Below, piece after piece: positions 28,126-36,584 of a DNA stretch of 44,555 nt. The notes beneath the pieces were generated by a model that was not told the DNA's origin, did not search any database, and saw only the letters and a list, made by a program, of their open reading frames with translations. The stretch is from CAZJRQ01 sp964548535. GTDB taxonomy: Bacteria > Bacillota > Clostridia > Oscillospirales > Ruminococcaceae. The stretch is taken from assembly GCA_964548535.1 (NCBI GenBank), contig CAZJRQ010000019.1, positions 1 through 44,555 of the forward strand, written 5' to 3'. The translations under genes were made by a program, and so were the position numbers. The stretch's first letter is position 1. Each line of letters opens with the position of its first letter.

Positions 28126-29873
28126 CTATTTAGCACCCAGCTTTTTATTAACCTGAGATGCAATGTAAGGCAATTTACTCGTTAAATACGGACCTGGGCA
28201 AGCAGTTGAAGCGAACATATTATGAGTAGTTAAATTTCCGCTTGAAGTCCCGTTGTAAACAAGCTTTGTAATCCCATTTCTCTTGCAAATATCAACGCAC
28301 AAATCAATCGTCGACTGAATTGCTTTATCGCTAACGTGCCAAACTCCGCCAATTTGATCGTTTGCAACTTCTATCGTTATAGCTTGATTGTCATTTGCAA
28401 AGCTAGAACTTGTCCAGGCTCTATTCTTCTCCTCAACATACATTCCAATTTTACCGCTAGAATCAATACCGTAATTTGAGCTAACCTGCCTATAAGATGA
28501 TGAGAACAGAAGTCCGCAAGCCTCAACCGACATATTTCCTGCCATATGGTGAATTGTAATCTTCTTTACAGTACTAGTTCTGCCCTTGTTAAAATTTGGT
28601 GAAAGTCTTGTGTACTTAATAAGCGAACTGTTAGTAGGATATGTTAAAACGGTTTTAACTGCACTAAACTCGCCGTAAACTTTTGAACCATTACCAACGT
28701 TTTTAAATGCGCGCACCTTGTACTGATAAGCAAAATTATAAGTCAAACCAGCCTGTCGATTTGTTACAGTAGAATTCGAATTTATAGTCTTTAGTTTCTG
28801 ATATTTTTTAGCAGTCGGACTGTAAATATAAATCTCATAACCATCACAATTATTTATTTTTGTCCAGTTAATTCTTGTCGCAGTTGAGGTTCTAGTAGCA
28901 CTACCCATCACAACCTTAGTAGGCTTAGTCGCAGTTGAAATAGTCGACGAATCCAAACTCCAATAATTCACATCGTCGACCTTTTTATATGCCCTAACCA
29001 TGTATTTATACTTAGTACCGCTGTTTAAATTTGCAATTCGATAAGTCGTAGTAGAATTATTTTTAATTGATGTTAAACTTTCCCACTGCCTGCTAGTCTC
29101 ATTGTAGCGAAAAACTCTGTATCCAGTAGCATTATCCACCTTATTCCAATTAATTCTAACAGCATTAGTTGTACAAGTAAACTCTGTTTTAATACTAGGA
29201 GCTTTCGGTAAAATGTTAAAAGTCTTAGTAATTTCTCCGCAATAGTTGCCAGTACCTGTAACCTTAACAGTTGCCTTGCCAATGTTTATATTATTAGAAT
29301 ATGAAACTGTATAATCAGTACTTTTTGCTAATGTATTTACGCCGTCAGTTACAGTTAAATTTGCCTGTTTTGCCTTACCGTCATATGTAAATGATGTTTG
29401 TGATAACTTCACATTTGCTGCATTAATCGACCGTGCATTAATCTGAAATTCCTTTACAACTTCACCAGTATAATCACCAACGCCTACAATAGTAATACTA
29501 GCAGTACCAGCATTTATATTATCAGAATATGAAACTGAATAGTCAACATCCTTAACTAACTGCACATCGCCGTATTTAATTAGTACTTCAGGAGTTTTTT
29601 CTAACCCATCATAATCAAAAACGTCACAATATGTAAAATCACACTGATTCAAATTGATTTGAACAACATCATATGAGCTATCATTTTCCTCGCCTGTTTT
29701 TCAATATTAGATTTAGAATCATATTCAGATTCCGATTGCGCATAATCATCCGCATAACTTTCAGCACTAGCAACTATTTGATTGCTAAGCGAAAACCCAC
29801 TTTTTCCTACTGGCGCAGACATTAACGACAGCGATATCACAGCTGACACTACACCTACAATAGCTTTTTTCAT
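28126..29873 (-). CDS. Secreted N-acetylmuramoyl-L-alanine amidase with MBG-like and FN3-like repeats, split by a frameshift
   Basis: Two frames make one protein. The first (29873-29649, 74 codons) holds a signal peptide (MKKAIVGVVSAVISLSLMSA, cut near ASA-ES) and an acidic stretch. The second (from about 29700 to 28126) holds two beta-rich repeats with YDYxVxYSDN-like cores (GTASITIVGVGDYTG and GKATVKVTGTGNYCGE), two fibronectin-III-like repeats (ATGYRVFRYNETSRQWESL and CDGYEIYIYSPTAKKYQKL), then an Amidase_2 domain with ITIHHMAGN, NYGIDSSGKIGMYVEE and LTTHNMFASTACPG (zinc His and Cys/Asp end). Adding one A to the run of five A at about 29698-29702 restores an unbroken frame with IEKTGEENDSS. 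The total length of 1748 bases also fits one missing base. It is a wall hydrolase, or was one. Confidence 0.85.
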
Positions 29874-29949
29874 ATTTTAATCTCCATACAAATTATAGTT
29901 TCGACAACGTATTTTCACACAATCTCATCACAAATTAATCATAAGTATC

Positions 29950-29978
29950 ATTTTAACAAAAAAAACGTGAAATGTCAA
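29950..29978 (-). promoter_or_regulatory. Sigma-A promoter of the amidase gene
   Basis: On minus, TTGACA (29978-29973), 17-base spacer, TAAAAT (29955-29950). Confidence 0.7.
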
Positions 29979-30354
29979 GATTTATACACTAAATTGACAA
30001 AATCACACGTGACTATAATATTAATATTTACACACCAACCTTAATTATGGTTTAAAAACTAACTTCAAACAGCAAATCAAAACTCAAACAAAAGAATCTA
30101 CACTTGATAATAGTTAAATTTAAATTTCACACATTTCCATTATTATGCACAATAAACCACATAAACCCTTGTTAAATGCTACAAATTATATACTATTTTT
30201 AACAAAACTATTTCAAAATTGCAATTTATTATGTAAAATATATAATATGTACAATATAAATACAAATTAATTATATGCTATTAACGCCATTTCTGATTTA
30301 ACCTAAATACTAAACTTCTCGAGAATTTAGAATAAAAACAGAGGGGTTTTCTTC
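29979..30354. other. AT-rich leader region upstream of the recombinase gene
   Basis: Non-coding. A TTGACA at 29994-29999 has TAATAT 16 bases later and may be a weak plus-strand promoter with a leader of over 300 bases. A palindrome TTCTCGAGAA occurs at 30315-30324, and AGAGGGG lies before the ATG at 30355. No clear inverted repeat like that at 31199 was found here. Confidence 0.4.
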
Positions 30355-31185
30355 ATGTCAAAAAATAATTATAATATTAATAATGAGGAGTACAAAGAGT
30401 ATCTCATAAAAAAAGAACTCAACTGCAAAACCATAACCAAATATCTGCAAGATGTAAATCGATTCTATATTTATTTACATAACAACACATTAGACTTTAA
30501 TGCCGTAACCAGCTACAAAAAAAATCTTATGCGCACTTACAAAAGTACAACAGTCAATTCATATTTAATTTCACTGAATTGTTATTGGCATTGGCTTGAC
30601 AGAGATGACTTATGTGTTTCGCTGATAAAATGCCAGCGCTCATATTTTTCTACCGAGGAGCTGACTTTAAGCGAATACCGCAAGATGATAGACTATGCTC
30701 AAGATTGCAAAGAACAAAAATGGTACATTATTATGAAATGTCTTGGAGCAACAGGCATAAGAGTTGGCGAATTAAAATTCATCAGCTATGAAGCTGTGCA
30801 ATCAGGAAGTGCAGAAATACTGTTCAAATCAAAACTTAGAACAATGCTCATTCCTGAAAAACTTCGTGCAAAACTCCTGCTGTTTTGCGAAAAAGAAAAT
30901 ATAAAATCGGGAACTATTTTTCTGAATAGTAAAAAAAAAGCCCCTCTTGATTCATCAGTTATATGGCGAAATCTAAAGCGAATTGCAATTAATGCAGGTG
31001 TTGACCAATCAAAGGTTTACCCCCACAATTTCCGCCATATGTTTGCAAGAACGTATATGAAGACTTATCACAACATTGTTGAGCTTGCGGATATACTCGG
31101 GCATAGTTCAATCGAAACTACTCGAATATATACCAAAGCCTCCAAAGAAACACAAAGAAATCGGCTGAATAATCTTGAGCTTTAA
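30355..31185 (+). CDS. Tyrosine recombinase / site-specific integrase
   Basis: A 276-residue protein. Residues about 8-95 form the SAM-like core-binding domain (EYLIKKELNCKTITKYLQDV). The catalytic domain has ATGIRVGEL (Arg I), KSKLRTMLIPEK, PHNFRHMFART (His-x-x-Arg, Arg II), ADILGHSSIETTRIYT (His then the Tyr nucleophile). These are complete active-site residues, so it should be active. It is short, without arm-binding domain, like XerC/D-type or inversion enzymes. It is followed by inverted repeats at 31199-31218 and 31332-31351, and then the DUF2589 operon in the same direction. A role in DNA inversion or in mobilising the island is inferred. Confidence 0.92.
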   Translation: MSKNNYNINNEEYKEYLIKKELNCKTITKYLQDVNRFYIYLHNNTLDFNAVTSYKKNLMRTYKSTTVNSYLISLNCYWHWLDRDDLCVSLIKCQRSYFSTEELTLSEYRKMIDYAQDCKEQKWYIIMKCLGATGIRVGELKFISYEAVQSGSAEILFKSKLRTMLIPEKLRAKLLLFCEKENIKSGTIFLNSKKKAPLDSSVIWRNLKRIAINAGVDQSKVYPHNFRHMFARTYMKTYHNIVELADILGHSSIETTRIYTKASKETQRNRLNNLEL

Positions 31186-31198
31186 AAATGCAATATAA

Positions 31199-31351
31199 TA
31201 CAACATTAAAATGCATTTGTCAACCCATTTTTGAAAAAAACAAAATATTTTTTTAAAAATCATAAATAACAAGCCCTGAATCGGTATCCAAACTGCCTTT
31301 TCAGGGCTTGTTCATGTCATTTCACGTCTGAATATGCAATATAATGTTGTA
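31199..31351. repeat. Imperfect 20-bp inverted repeats flanking a terminator
   Basis: The left arm TACAACATTAAAATGCATTT (31199-31218) matches the reverse complement of 31332-31351 at 17 of 20 positions by my hand alignment, including a run of ten identical bases (TACAACATTA). They enclose 113 bases that contain the terminator at 31270-31310. The right arm sits at the promoter region of the next operon, just after the recombinase gene. This layout fits recombination sites or a recombinase-binding pair. Confidence 0.5.
31270..31322 (+). terminator. Terminator after the recombinase gene, inside the inverted repeats
   Basis: An 11-bp perfect stem (CAAGCCCTGAA at 31270-31280 with 31300-31310). 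The tail TTCATGTCATTT is only moderately T-rich. Confidence 0.65.
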
Positions 31352-31371
31352 TAATGTGACCATGGTACCAT
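31340..31371 (+). promoter_or_regulatory. Probable promoter and palindrome of the DUF2589 operon
   Basis: Two overlapping TATAAT boxes (31340-31345 and 31350-31355) lie at the right inverted repeat. No good -35 box is seen at 17 bases, so an activator or a -35 from a rearranged copy is possible. A palindrome ATGGTACCAT (31362-31371) lies near the expected transcript start and could be an operator. Confidence 0.45.
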
Positions 31372-31399
31372 AAATCTAACACGAAAGGAGGAAACGTAG

Positions 31400-31699
31400 A
31401 TGAGTATTAATATTTCTAATGCAAGCAAAGTATACAATGCTGATTTTGGTTTAGTTCTAGAATATTCTGATATTGCACTAGCACAAACTGATATGGAGAT
31501 TACGCTTACTGAAGAAGACTATCAGGAATTTGCAAAACCTGAAATTAATGTAGGTGATACTATTGCCGTTAAAAGAGATGAAGAAACAATTCAGCATATC
31601 GAGGTAACAAGAAAATCAGTAAAAATTGAATACTTGAGTAAGCAAGTCAGACAGTCAAAATACGCAATGTTTATTTTGAAGTTCAAGGAAACTAAGTGA
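31400..31699 (+). CDS. Small hypothetical protein, first gene of the DUF2589 operon
   Basis: A 99-residue protein. It looks beta-rich: FGLVLEYSDIALAQTDMEIT, then GDTIAVKRDEETIQHIEVTR. No signal peptide or membrane segment. AAAGGAGG is well placed before ATG. I do not recognise a family. It is followed after 116 bases by the first DUF2589-like gene, so co-transcription is likely but not certain. Confidence 0.7.
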   Translation: MSINISNASKVYNADFGLVLEYSDIALAQTDMEITLTEEDYQEFAKPEINVGDTIAVKRDEETIQHIEVTRKSVKIEYLSKQVRQSKYAMFILKFKETK

Positions 31700-31815
31700 A
31701 TTTATAGATAAAGTTACTTAATCAAAAGACCAACAATTTACAACAAACACAATAACGCTTGTAATATTAACTATATTTAGACAAGCAATATTAAAATTAA
31801 AAGGAGGAAAAATAT

Positions 31816-32754
31816 ATGTTTAATCCAGCAAATGAAGTATCATCCATTAATTTCGGTGCTATCATCGGAGGTTCACTAAACGCAGTTGTAAACGCTCAAA
31901 GAGAATCAGCGGATACAACAGTAAATTTTGTTAGAAGAGTAGGTTTCATGCCAGGTGAAATCGACGCTAAAACAGGTAAGGAAAAGGGTATCGGCGCTCC
32001 GATATGCGTTTCTTTCGCTTATGACAAGGAGGTTTCTCCGTCACAAACTCAAACAACAAGAAACATTACTGTGACAATCAAAAACGGCGGTAAAGATTAT
32101 GTTAAAAATGAGAAAATCGAATTTTCTATCGACGACCATGCTATTGAAATCAACGATTTTACTCTAGATATCAACGGTACTTTTACTGAAATTAATCTTA
32201 ACACAATTCCGTCAGGAGATTTCATTAAAGACGGTGTAACAATCACTGCTTCTCAGCTAATTGAGCCTAAACAAGAAGGTGAAAAGCCTACAAACAATAC
32301 TTCGGCTGAGCTTAAGCTGTCAATAAAGGAAACTGAAACACCAATTCCTGCTCTTTATCAAAAGATGCAAATTGATGTTCCAATTCTGACAATGATGCCT
32401 ATTCCGTTTATCAAGATTGATAATGCAGACATTGAGTTTAACGTAAAAATCAATTCGGTTTCTAACTCTAAAAACATAGAAGAGTCTAACCGAAATATTA
32501 CGAGCAACACCACGGCTGGCTATAAAGGTTGGGGCGCCAATGTTGGAACTAGTCTAAACGCTTCATTCTCAAATCAAAAGTCAACTTCTAATAGCGAGGA
32601 AGTTAAGAAGGATTATTCATTAAACATCAAGGTACACGCAGTTCAGGACGATATGCCTGCTGGTATGTCAAAAATTCTTGATATTCTTGAAGAGTCAATT
32701 GTAACGAAAACTATATCAGAACCTTCTAAGACACCTGATGAAAAAGACAAGTAA
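31816..32754 (+). CDS. DUF2589 family protein
   Basis: A 312-residue protein. Residues 10-45 (FGAIIGGSLNAVVNAQRESA then TTVNFVRRVGF) match the start of DUF2589 proteins. The family core later reads PILTMMPIPFIKIDNADIEF and the end KVHAVQDDMPAGMSKILDIL, both recalled as typical of this family. An insert rich in beta strands (about 80-170, VTIKNGGKDYVKNEKIEF) separates the two halves. There is no signal peptide or membrane segment, so it should be intracellular. AAAGGAGG precedes the ATG. Function of DUF2589 is unknown. Family assignment is from memory and should be confirmed by profile search. Confidence 0.75.
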   Translation: MFNPANEVSSINFGAIIGGSLNAVVNAQRESADTTVNFVRRVGFMPGEIDAKTGKEKGIGAPICVSFAYDKEVSPSQTQTTRNITVTIKNGGKDYVKNEKIEFSIDDHAIEINDFTLDINGTFTEINLNTIPSGDFIKDGVTITASQLIEPKQEGEKPTNNTSAELKLSIKETETPIPALYQKMQIDVPILTMMPIPFIKIDNADIEFNVKINSVSNSKNIEESNRNITSNTTAGYKGWGANVGTSLNASFSNQKSTSNSEEVKKDYSLNIKVHAVQDDMPAGMSKILDILEESIVTKTISEPSKTPDEKDK

Positions 32755-32791
32755 TAAAACCGAAAGCTAAATAAAAGAATAAATAATTAAT

Positions 32792-32826
32792 TAAGAGAGC
32801 ATTTTACCGCCGAAAATGCTCTCTTA
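32792..32826 (+). other. Intra-operon 14-bp hairpin without T-run
   Basis: A perfect 14-bp stem (32792-32805 with 32813-32826) with loop ACCGCCG lies between the two DUF2589-like genes. It overlaps a frame that would extend the second gene upstream. No run of T follows, so it is more likely an RNA stability or processing element than a terminator. Confidence 0.55.
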
Positions 32827-32860
32827 TACTAAATTTTACGGCGGAGAAACGAGGATTAAT

Positions 32861-33760
32861 ATGATTAAATTTAGTGAATTGATAGGCGCACTTGTATCTG
32901 ACGTTTCAAACGCACGTAAAATTGCGGACTCTACTTCGGTAGCTCTAAGTCAGAGCTACCATGCAGATCCGTTTCTAAAAGGAATGCCAGTTCCGCACTA
33001 TACAATAGATGAGGCTGAAATAAAAGTGCCTGTTTCAATATCCGGAGTTTTTTCAAACAATAAGGATAAGACACTCAAAAAATCACATATTCTTAGTGCA
33101 ATAAAACTTAAACTCCCGCAGTTGCTAAACGATCAGCTCATATCTTATTATATAGAAAAGTGTAAACAAGCTAATGAAGACAAAGAAGAAATACTTCAAT
33201 CTAAGATTGTCATAGATATTGATGGTACAACTGTTTCTAACGATAATAAAACTGACGAAGAGTCAATAGATGTTGATACTCAAGATAATGTCGAAGTTAA
33301 TGCTGAGTTTACTACTGATGTTCGTATCGATTTAAAAGAAAAATACGCCAAATCAGCACAAACAATTTCAAATTCAATACATAACCTAATGAGCAGCTTT
33401 CTAAATTCAGCAAATTTTGAAATCATAAAACTGCTTGACATTAAAGACAAATTCGAATCACTCCTTGTACCTTTAACAACCAATGAATTTTCTTCCTATG
33501 ATTTTTCAGATCAGCCGTTAAGCGAGGATACGTATAATAAATTCGCCAATGAAATAGGCACATCAATATTTTTCGAATTCCAACAGTTTTGTGAAAATTA
33601 TAGGGGTGTATTTATTGAAGAAAACACTGGAAAGCTAAACGAATACTCTAGCAAAGATAATCTTATGTATGTTACTTTAAAAATTAAAGAACAGGATCTT
33701 GATATTATAGTAGAGGATGTTGATGGCAGTGGTAATCAAAAATTCCTTTCTATTAACTAA
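32861..33760 (+). CDS. Second DUF2589-like protein
   Basis: A 299-residue protein starting at 32861, where GAGG precedes ATG; the longer frame from 32816 runs through the hairpin and is rejected. The opening MIKFSELIGALVSDVSNARK has the same plan as the first paralogue. FLKGMPVPHYTIDEAEIKVP matches its PIPFIKIDNADIEF core, so I read it as a divergent relative. Residues about 135-175 are acidic (TDEESIDVDTQDN). The C-terminal half has no recognised domain. No signal peptide is present. It probably pairs with the product of 31816-32754. Confidence 0.65.
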   Translation: MIKFSELIGALVSDVSNARKIADSTSVALSQSYHADPFLKGMPVPHYTIDEAEIKVPVSISGVFSNNKDKTLKKSHILSAIKLKLPQLLNDQLISYYIEKCKQANEDKEEILQSKIVIDIDGTTVSNDNKTDEESIDVDTQDNVEVNAEFTTDVRIDLKEKYAKSAQTISNSIHNLMSSFLNSANFEIIKLLDIKDKFESLLVPLTTNEFSSYDFSDQPLSEDTYNKFANEIGTSIFFEFQQFCENYRGVFIEENTGKLNEYSSKDNLMYVTLKIKEQDLDIIVEDVDGSGNQKFLSIN

Positions 33761-33778
33761 TTAAAGGGAGGTGAAATT

Positions 33779-34357
33779 ATGATACTTATTCCGGTTATGG
33801 AAAACATGGATAACATACTTAAAGATATGCCGAATCTAATAAATAAGCTTGAAAGCGGTCAAATTGATTTACAAAGTGAAAGCGTTGACTTTGTCAGAAA
33901 ACTAGAAAACGCCTGTGATAATTATCGACTTCCAATTTCAGGTCAACTATCAATAATTCGCGGAAAACTGCTTTGCGGAATTTCAGAATCAAAAGATCAA
34001 ACAGCGAATCAAACGCGAAAAGAGCGTAAGGCTAATCAAAATAGATATATACTTACACAGCTTGAATCTGCATATAACTGTGCAAGCGCCTACTTTGAAG
34101 AAAGCCGTAAAATTTTTATCGAGTGCGAGCGAACAGTATGTCAGATTATAACAAGGCTTATTGACGGCGGAATATTACAAAACCATAACCCACATGAGCT
34201 TTCAGGAAACACATTAATTCAGCTTGCTTCAGAAAACAACGAGCTTTCACCAGCACTTATTCAAATTACAGGACTTATTGGAGCACTAAATACAAACATA
34301 ATTTTTGAAAAAACAATGTCCCTAGCTGGGATATACAACAAGGAGGAAAATCAATGA
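33779..34357 (+). CDS. Helical hypothetical protein of the DUF2589 operon
   Basis: A 192-residue protein that looks nearly all helical (MENMDNILKDMPNLINKLES, later AYFEESRKIFIECERTVCQI). A short Lys/Asn-rich segment (RKERKANQNRY) is at about 82-92. GGGAGGTG lies before the ATG. The end overlaps the next start as ATGA, so the two are translationally coupled. No membrane segment or known motif is recognised. Confidence 0.7.
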   Translation: MILIPVMENMDNILKDMPNLINKLESGQIDLQSESVDFVRKLENACDNYRLPISGQLSIIRGKLLCGISESKDQTANQTRKERKANQNRYILTQLESAYNCASAYFEESRKIFIECERTVCQIITRLIDGGILQNHNPHELSGNTLIQLASENNELSPALIQITGLIGALNTNIIFEKTMSLAGIYNKEENQ

Positions 34358-35399
34358 AAATCAAATTTATATCATTTATTAACGGCACACAAGGTAAAGA
34401 GTGGCGAAAGAATTTAGAAAAAGAATTTTTAGAAAATGAGGAAATCGAAAAACTTACCGAAAACATCAACCAAGTTCGTGCCTCTAAGCCTAATCCAATG
34501 ACAACTGATACTGCGTCTACAATTTATTATATACGTCTGCATACCGAAAAATCAAAGCGCCAGAAATTATGGCTAGAGCTACTAATTCGAAAAACTGCTG
34601 AGCTATTTAATACACAGCTTAACAAGCTTTCAGAAGATGAAAAAGACCCTGCAAAAACAACAATCGTAGCCGCTCTTCCAGAGTTTTTCTGGTATGATAT
34701 CAATGACAATAATAAACATGATAGAGATATCGTGTACTATCACAAACCACTATACGATGATAATATGCAAATTCTCAAAGAAAACAACGCTTTGACAGAA
34801 TTGACTGATAGGTTAAAAAATCTTATTATATTCGCTGGTACAGCACTACATAAAGAAACAAAAGATAATCATCAAGATGAAAAAATATTCAACTCTCTTT
34901 TAATTTATCATTCTGGAATCTGTGCAAAAATATGGACCAAGCGTAATGTTTCTACCATTGACGGATTTTATTCAAAAAAAGATTTCCTATTTGGGAAACT
35001 TATCGATGTGAAAAATATGTATTCATAGGATATTTCCCACTTAAACTTAAAAATAAAATTGGAAGTGGAACTGAAGATACCCCACCTCGCATTGATTTCA
35101 ATGGCAAAACCTTTGCCTTTGATATTTGCCTTGATTTTGATACAGGCAAGAATGCCAAAGACGAAAAATGCCCGCTTTCAACCCAACTTTGCAGAGGTAA
35201 AAAAACAGATATCAATGTCCTCATCGCAGCCGGCATGCCTGTACAGAGCAATATTAGTTTAAGAAATATCAATTCACCAATTTTGCTTAGATGTGACGGC
35301 TTAAGCAGACCATATGCAGAAATAATCCAAAATAACGGCGTAAAACGTGGTAGTATTACCAATGATGAAATAATAGGCAGTCTTGAGACTGGAATTTAA
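34354..35399 (+). CDS. Divergent carbon-nitrogen hydrolase (nitrilase-fold), split by a frameshift
   Basis: Two frames join to 348 residues. The first (34354-35028) contains VAALPEFFWYD, with a Glu in the position of the nitrilase Glu, and SLLIYHSGICAKIWTKRNVS, with a Lys like the nitrilase Lys after the strand. The second frame contains KTFAFDICLDFD, placing a Cys where the nucleophile Cys of the family lies, then INVLIAAGMP. The Glu-Lys-Cys order and spacing fit nitrilase/amidase enzymes that break C-N bonds. Adding one A to the run of seven A at 34974-34980 gives an unbroken frame; the 1046-base length agrees. The start overlaps the upstream gene by four bases. The substrate is unknown, and the match is to a distant pattern. 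Confidence 0.6.
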
Positions 35400-35410
35400 G
35401 GAGGTACAAT

Positions 35411-36004
35411 ATGAATTACGAAGCAAATATAGGCAAACGACTAGGCAACTTTAGCTAAATACATTACCACGACGGCATTAAAGGTCAGTGCGTGTGGTAT
35501 GTACGCAGTCGAGCAAAAGAAAAGGTCCGCGTTAATACTGGCATCACAGGCGATGGTAAGACTTGGTATAATCAGGCAAAACATAAAGGCACAGCTTTAA
35601 GAGGCGACAGTATAGCCTGTTTCAACAACGGTCAATGGGGTCATGTTATCTACATAGAATATGTAAACGACAACACCGTTTATTATACCGAGGCAAATGT
35701 CGGCGGAACAGACGGTGTTTTAAAGAAATCTACAGTTTCAGCGTTCACTAAACGCAATGGCTATCAAGGCTGTGTGTATCTTTTAGATTATGAAAACATG
35801 CCCAAAAGCCAAAAAACTGCTGTTACTACTGCAAGACTTAACTACAGAGAAACTCCAAACGGCAAAGTAGCAGGAACACTAAATGCAAATGTGACGGTCA
35901 CACTAGCTGATGACTCAAAAACAAACAAAGATGGGTATCACTGGAGAAAAATACTTATCAACAACAAAACTTATTATATTGCTGATAAGTACTTGAAGTT
36001 TTAA
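35411..36004 (+). CDS. CHAP-SH3 cell-wall hydrolase, interrupted by an in-frame TAA
   Basis: From ATG at 35411 (GGAGG six to ten bases before) the frame runs to 36004, but codon 16 is TAA (35456-35458). Downstream are GIKGQCVWYVRSRA with the CHAP catalytic Cys, then NNGQWGHVIYIEYVNDNTVY with the catalytic His. At about residues 135-197 is an SH3b-like domain (TTARLNYRETPNGKVAGTL, later YHWRKILINNKTYYIADKYL). CHAP enzymes cut peptidoglycan amide bonds. A start after the stop (GTG 35492) would lose the catalytic Cys. No signal peptide is present, so export would need another route, or the target is intracellular. Confidence 0.75.
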
Positions 36005-36013
36005 TTTTTAATT

Positions 36014-36427
36014 ATGAGAGGGGTGATTTACATCTGCAATATAACAATCTACAACTCACTAAACCATAAAAAGAAAATTCAAATGCAAGCCGTAAGACGA
36101 ACACAAATGATCTATACATTCAGCAAAAAAATCATGCAAATGGCTGTATTTGAAGATTTCAACTATGATTATATCAAGAAAATGCTAATTTCAAAAAGCA
36201 CACTAATTGGTTCAAACCCTAACTATTTTGAGTTGAAAAATTACAACAGAATAACTCTTGAACATAACAGCAAACCGATTAAAGTCAAAAACATGCACAT
36301 AACCCTCTATGACAAGAATAAATCAATTGATGAACCGCCAATTTTAGCAATAAGCTATTATGTTAACGGTGGCTTTGAAAATAGTCTAAAAAAACTCAAG
36401 CGCAAAATAAAAAACTTTCTAAAATAA
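36014..36427 (+). CDS. Hypothetical protein of the DUF2589 operon
   Basis: A 137-residue basic protein I do not recognise (MQAVRRTQMIYTFSKKIMQM and a C-terminal Lys-rich helix, SLKKLKRKIKNFLK). The best ribosome site, AGAGGGG (36017-36023), lies after the ATG at 36014, and the codons at a normal distance from it are ATT and ATC, not ATG. Either the ATG at 36014 is used without a good site, or the start codon has mutated. It follows the CHAP gene by nine bases. Confidence 0.55.
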   Translation: MRGVIYICNITIYNSLNHKKKIQMQAVRRTQMIYTFSKKIMQMAVFEDFNYDYIKKMLISKSTLIGSNPNYFELKNYNRITLEHNSKPIKVKNMHITLYDKNKSIDEPPILAISYYVNGGFENSLKKLKRKIKNFLK

Positions 36428-36432
36428 GCAAA

Positions 36433-36467
36433 AAAGCGAATCTGATTATAATAATCGGATTCGCTTT
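36433..36467 (-). terminator. Long hairpin after the island, T-run only on minus
   Basis: A 16-bp stem with one wobble pair (36433-36448 with 36452-36467) and a 3-base loop. Five to six T follow on the minus strand exit, but only TTT on plus. It probably ends transcription arriving from the right. Confidence 0.6.
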
Positions 36468-36506
36468 AGCCTGTCAGAAAACATACAAAAGAGGACGTTC
36501 TCTATG

Positions 36507-36524
36507 GCAGAGGGAAATCTCTGC
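36507..36524. other. Short GC-rich stem-loop
   Basis: A 6-bp stem (GCAGAG at 36507-36512 with CTCTGC at 36519-36524) in the 155-base gap between the DUF2589 operon and the importer. No function is assigned. Confidence 0.3.
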
Positions 36525-36540
36525 TATCCCTTGTATATAA

Positions 36541-36580
36541 AAATGCACCATTTTCAAAAACAAAATGGTGCATTTTTTGC
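36541..36580. terminator. Bidirectional terminator of the amino-acid importer
   Basis: A perfect 14-bp stem (36541-36554 with 36562-36575) with a 7-base loop. T-rich exits are present on both strands. It lies just after the 36585 stop on minus. Confidence 0.85.
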
Positions 36581-36584
36581 TATA

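Noticed and set aside
30000..30300. CRISPR-like or tandem repeats in the AT-rich leader
   Set aside because: No regular repeat-spacer period; only low-complexity A/T runs.
32816..32860. Longer N terminus of the second DUF2589-like gene
   Set aside because: It overlaps the hairpin arm and lacks a ribosome site; 32861 has one.
36034..36044. TGCAATATAA shared with the repeats at 31189 and 31335, as a possible right end of the island
   Set aside because: Only about ten AT-rich bases match and it lies inside a reading frame; the second half of the 20-bp repeat is not there.
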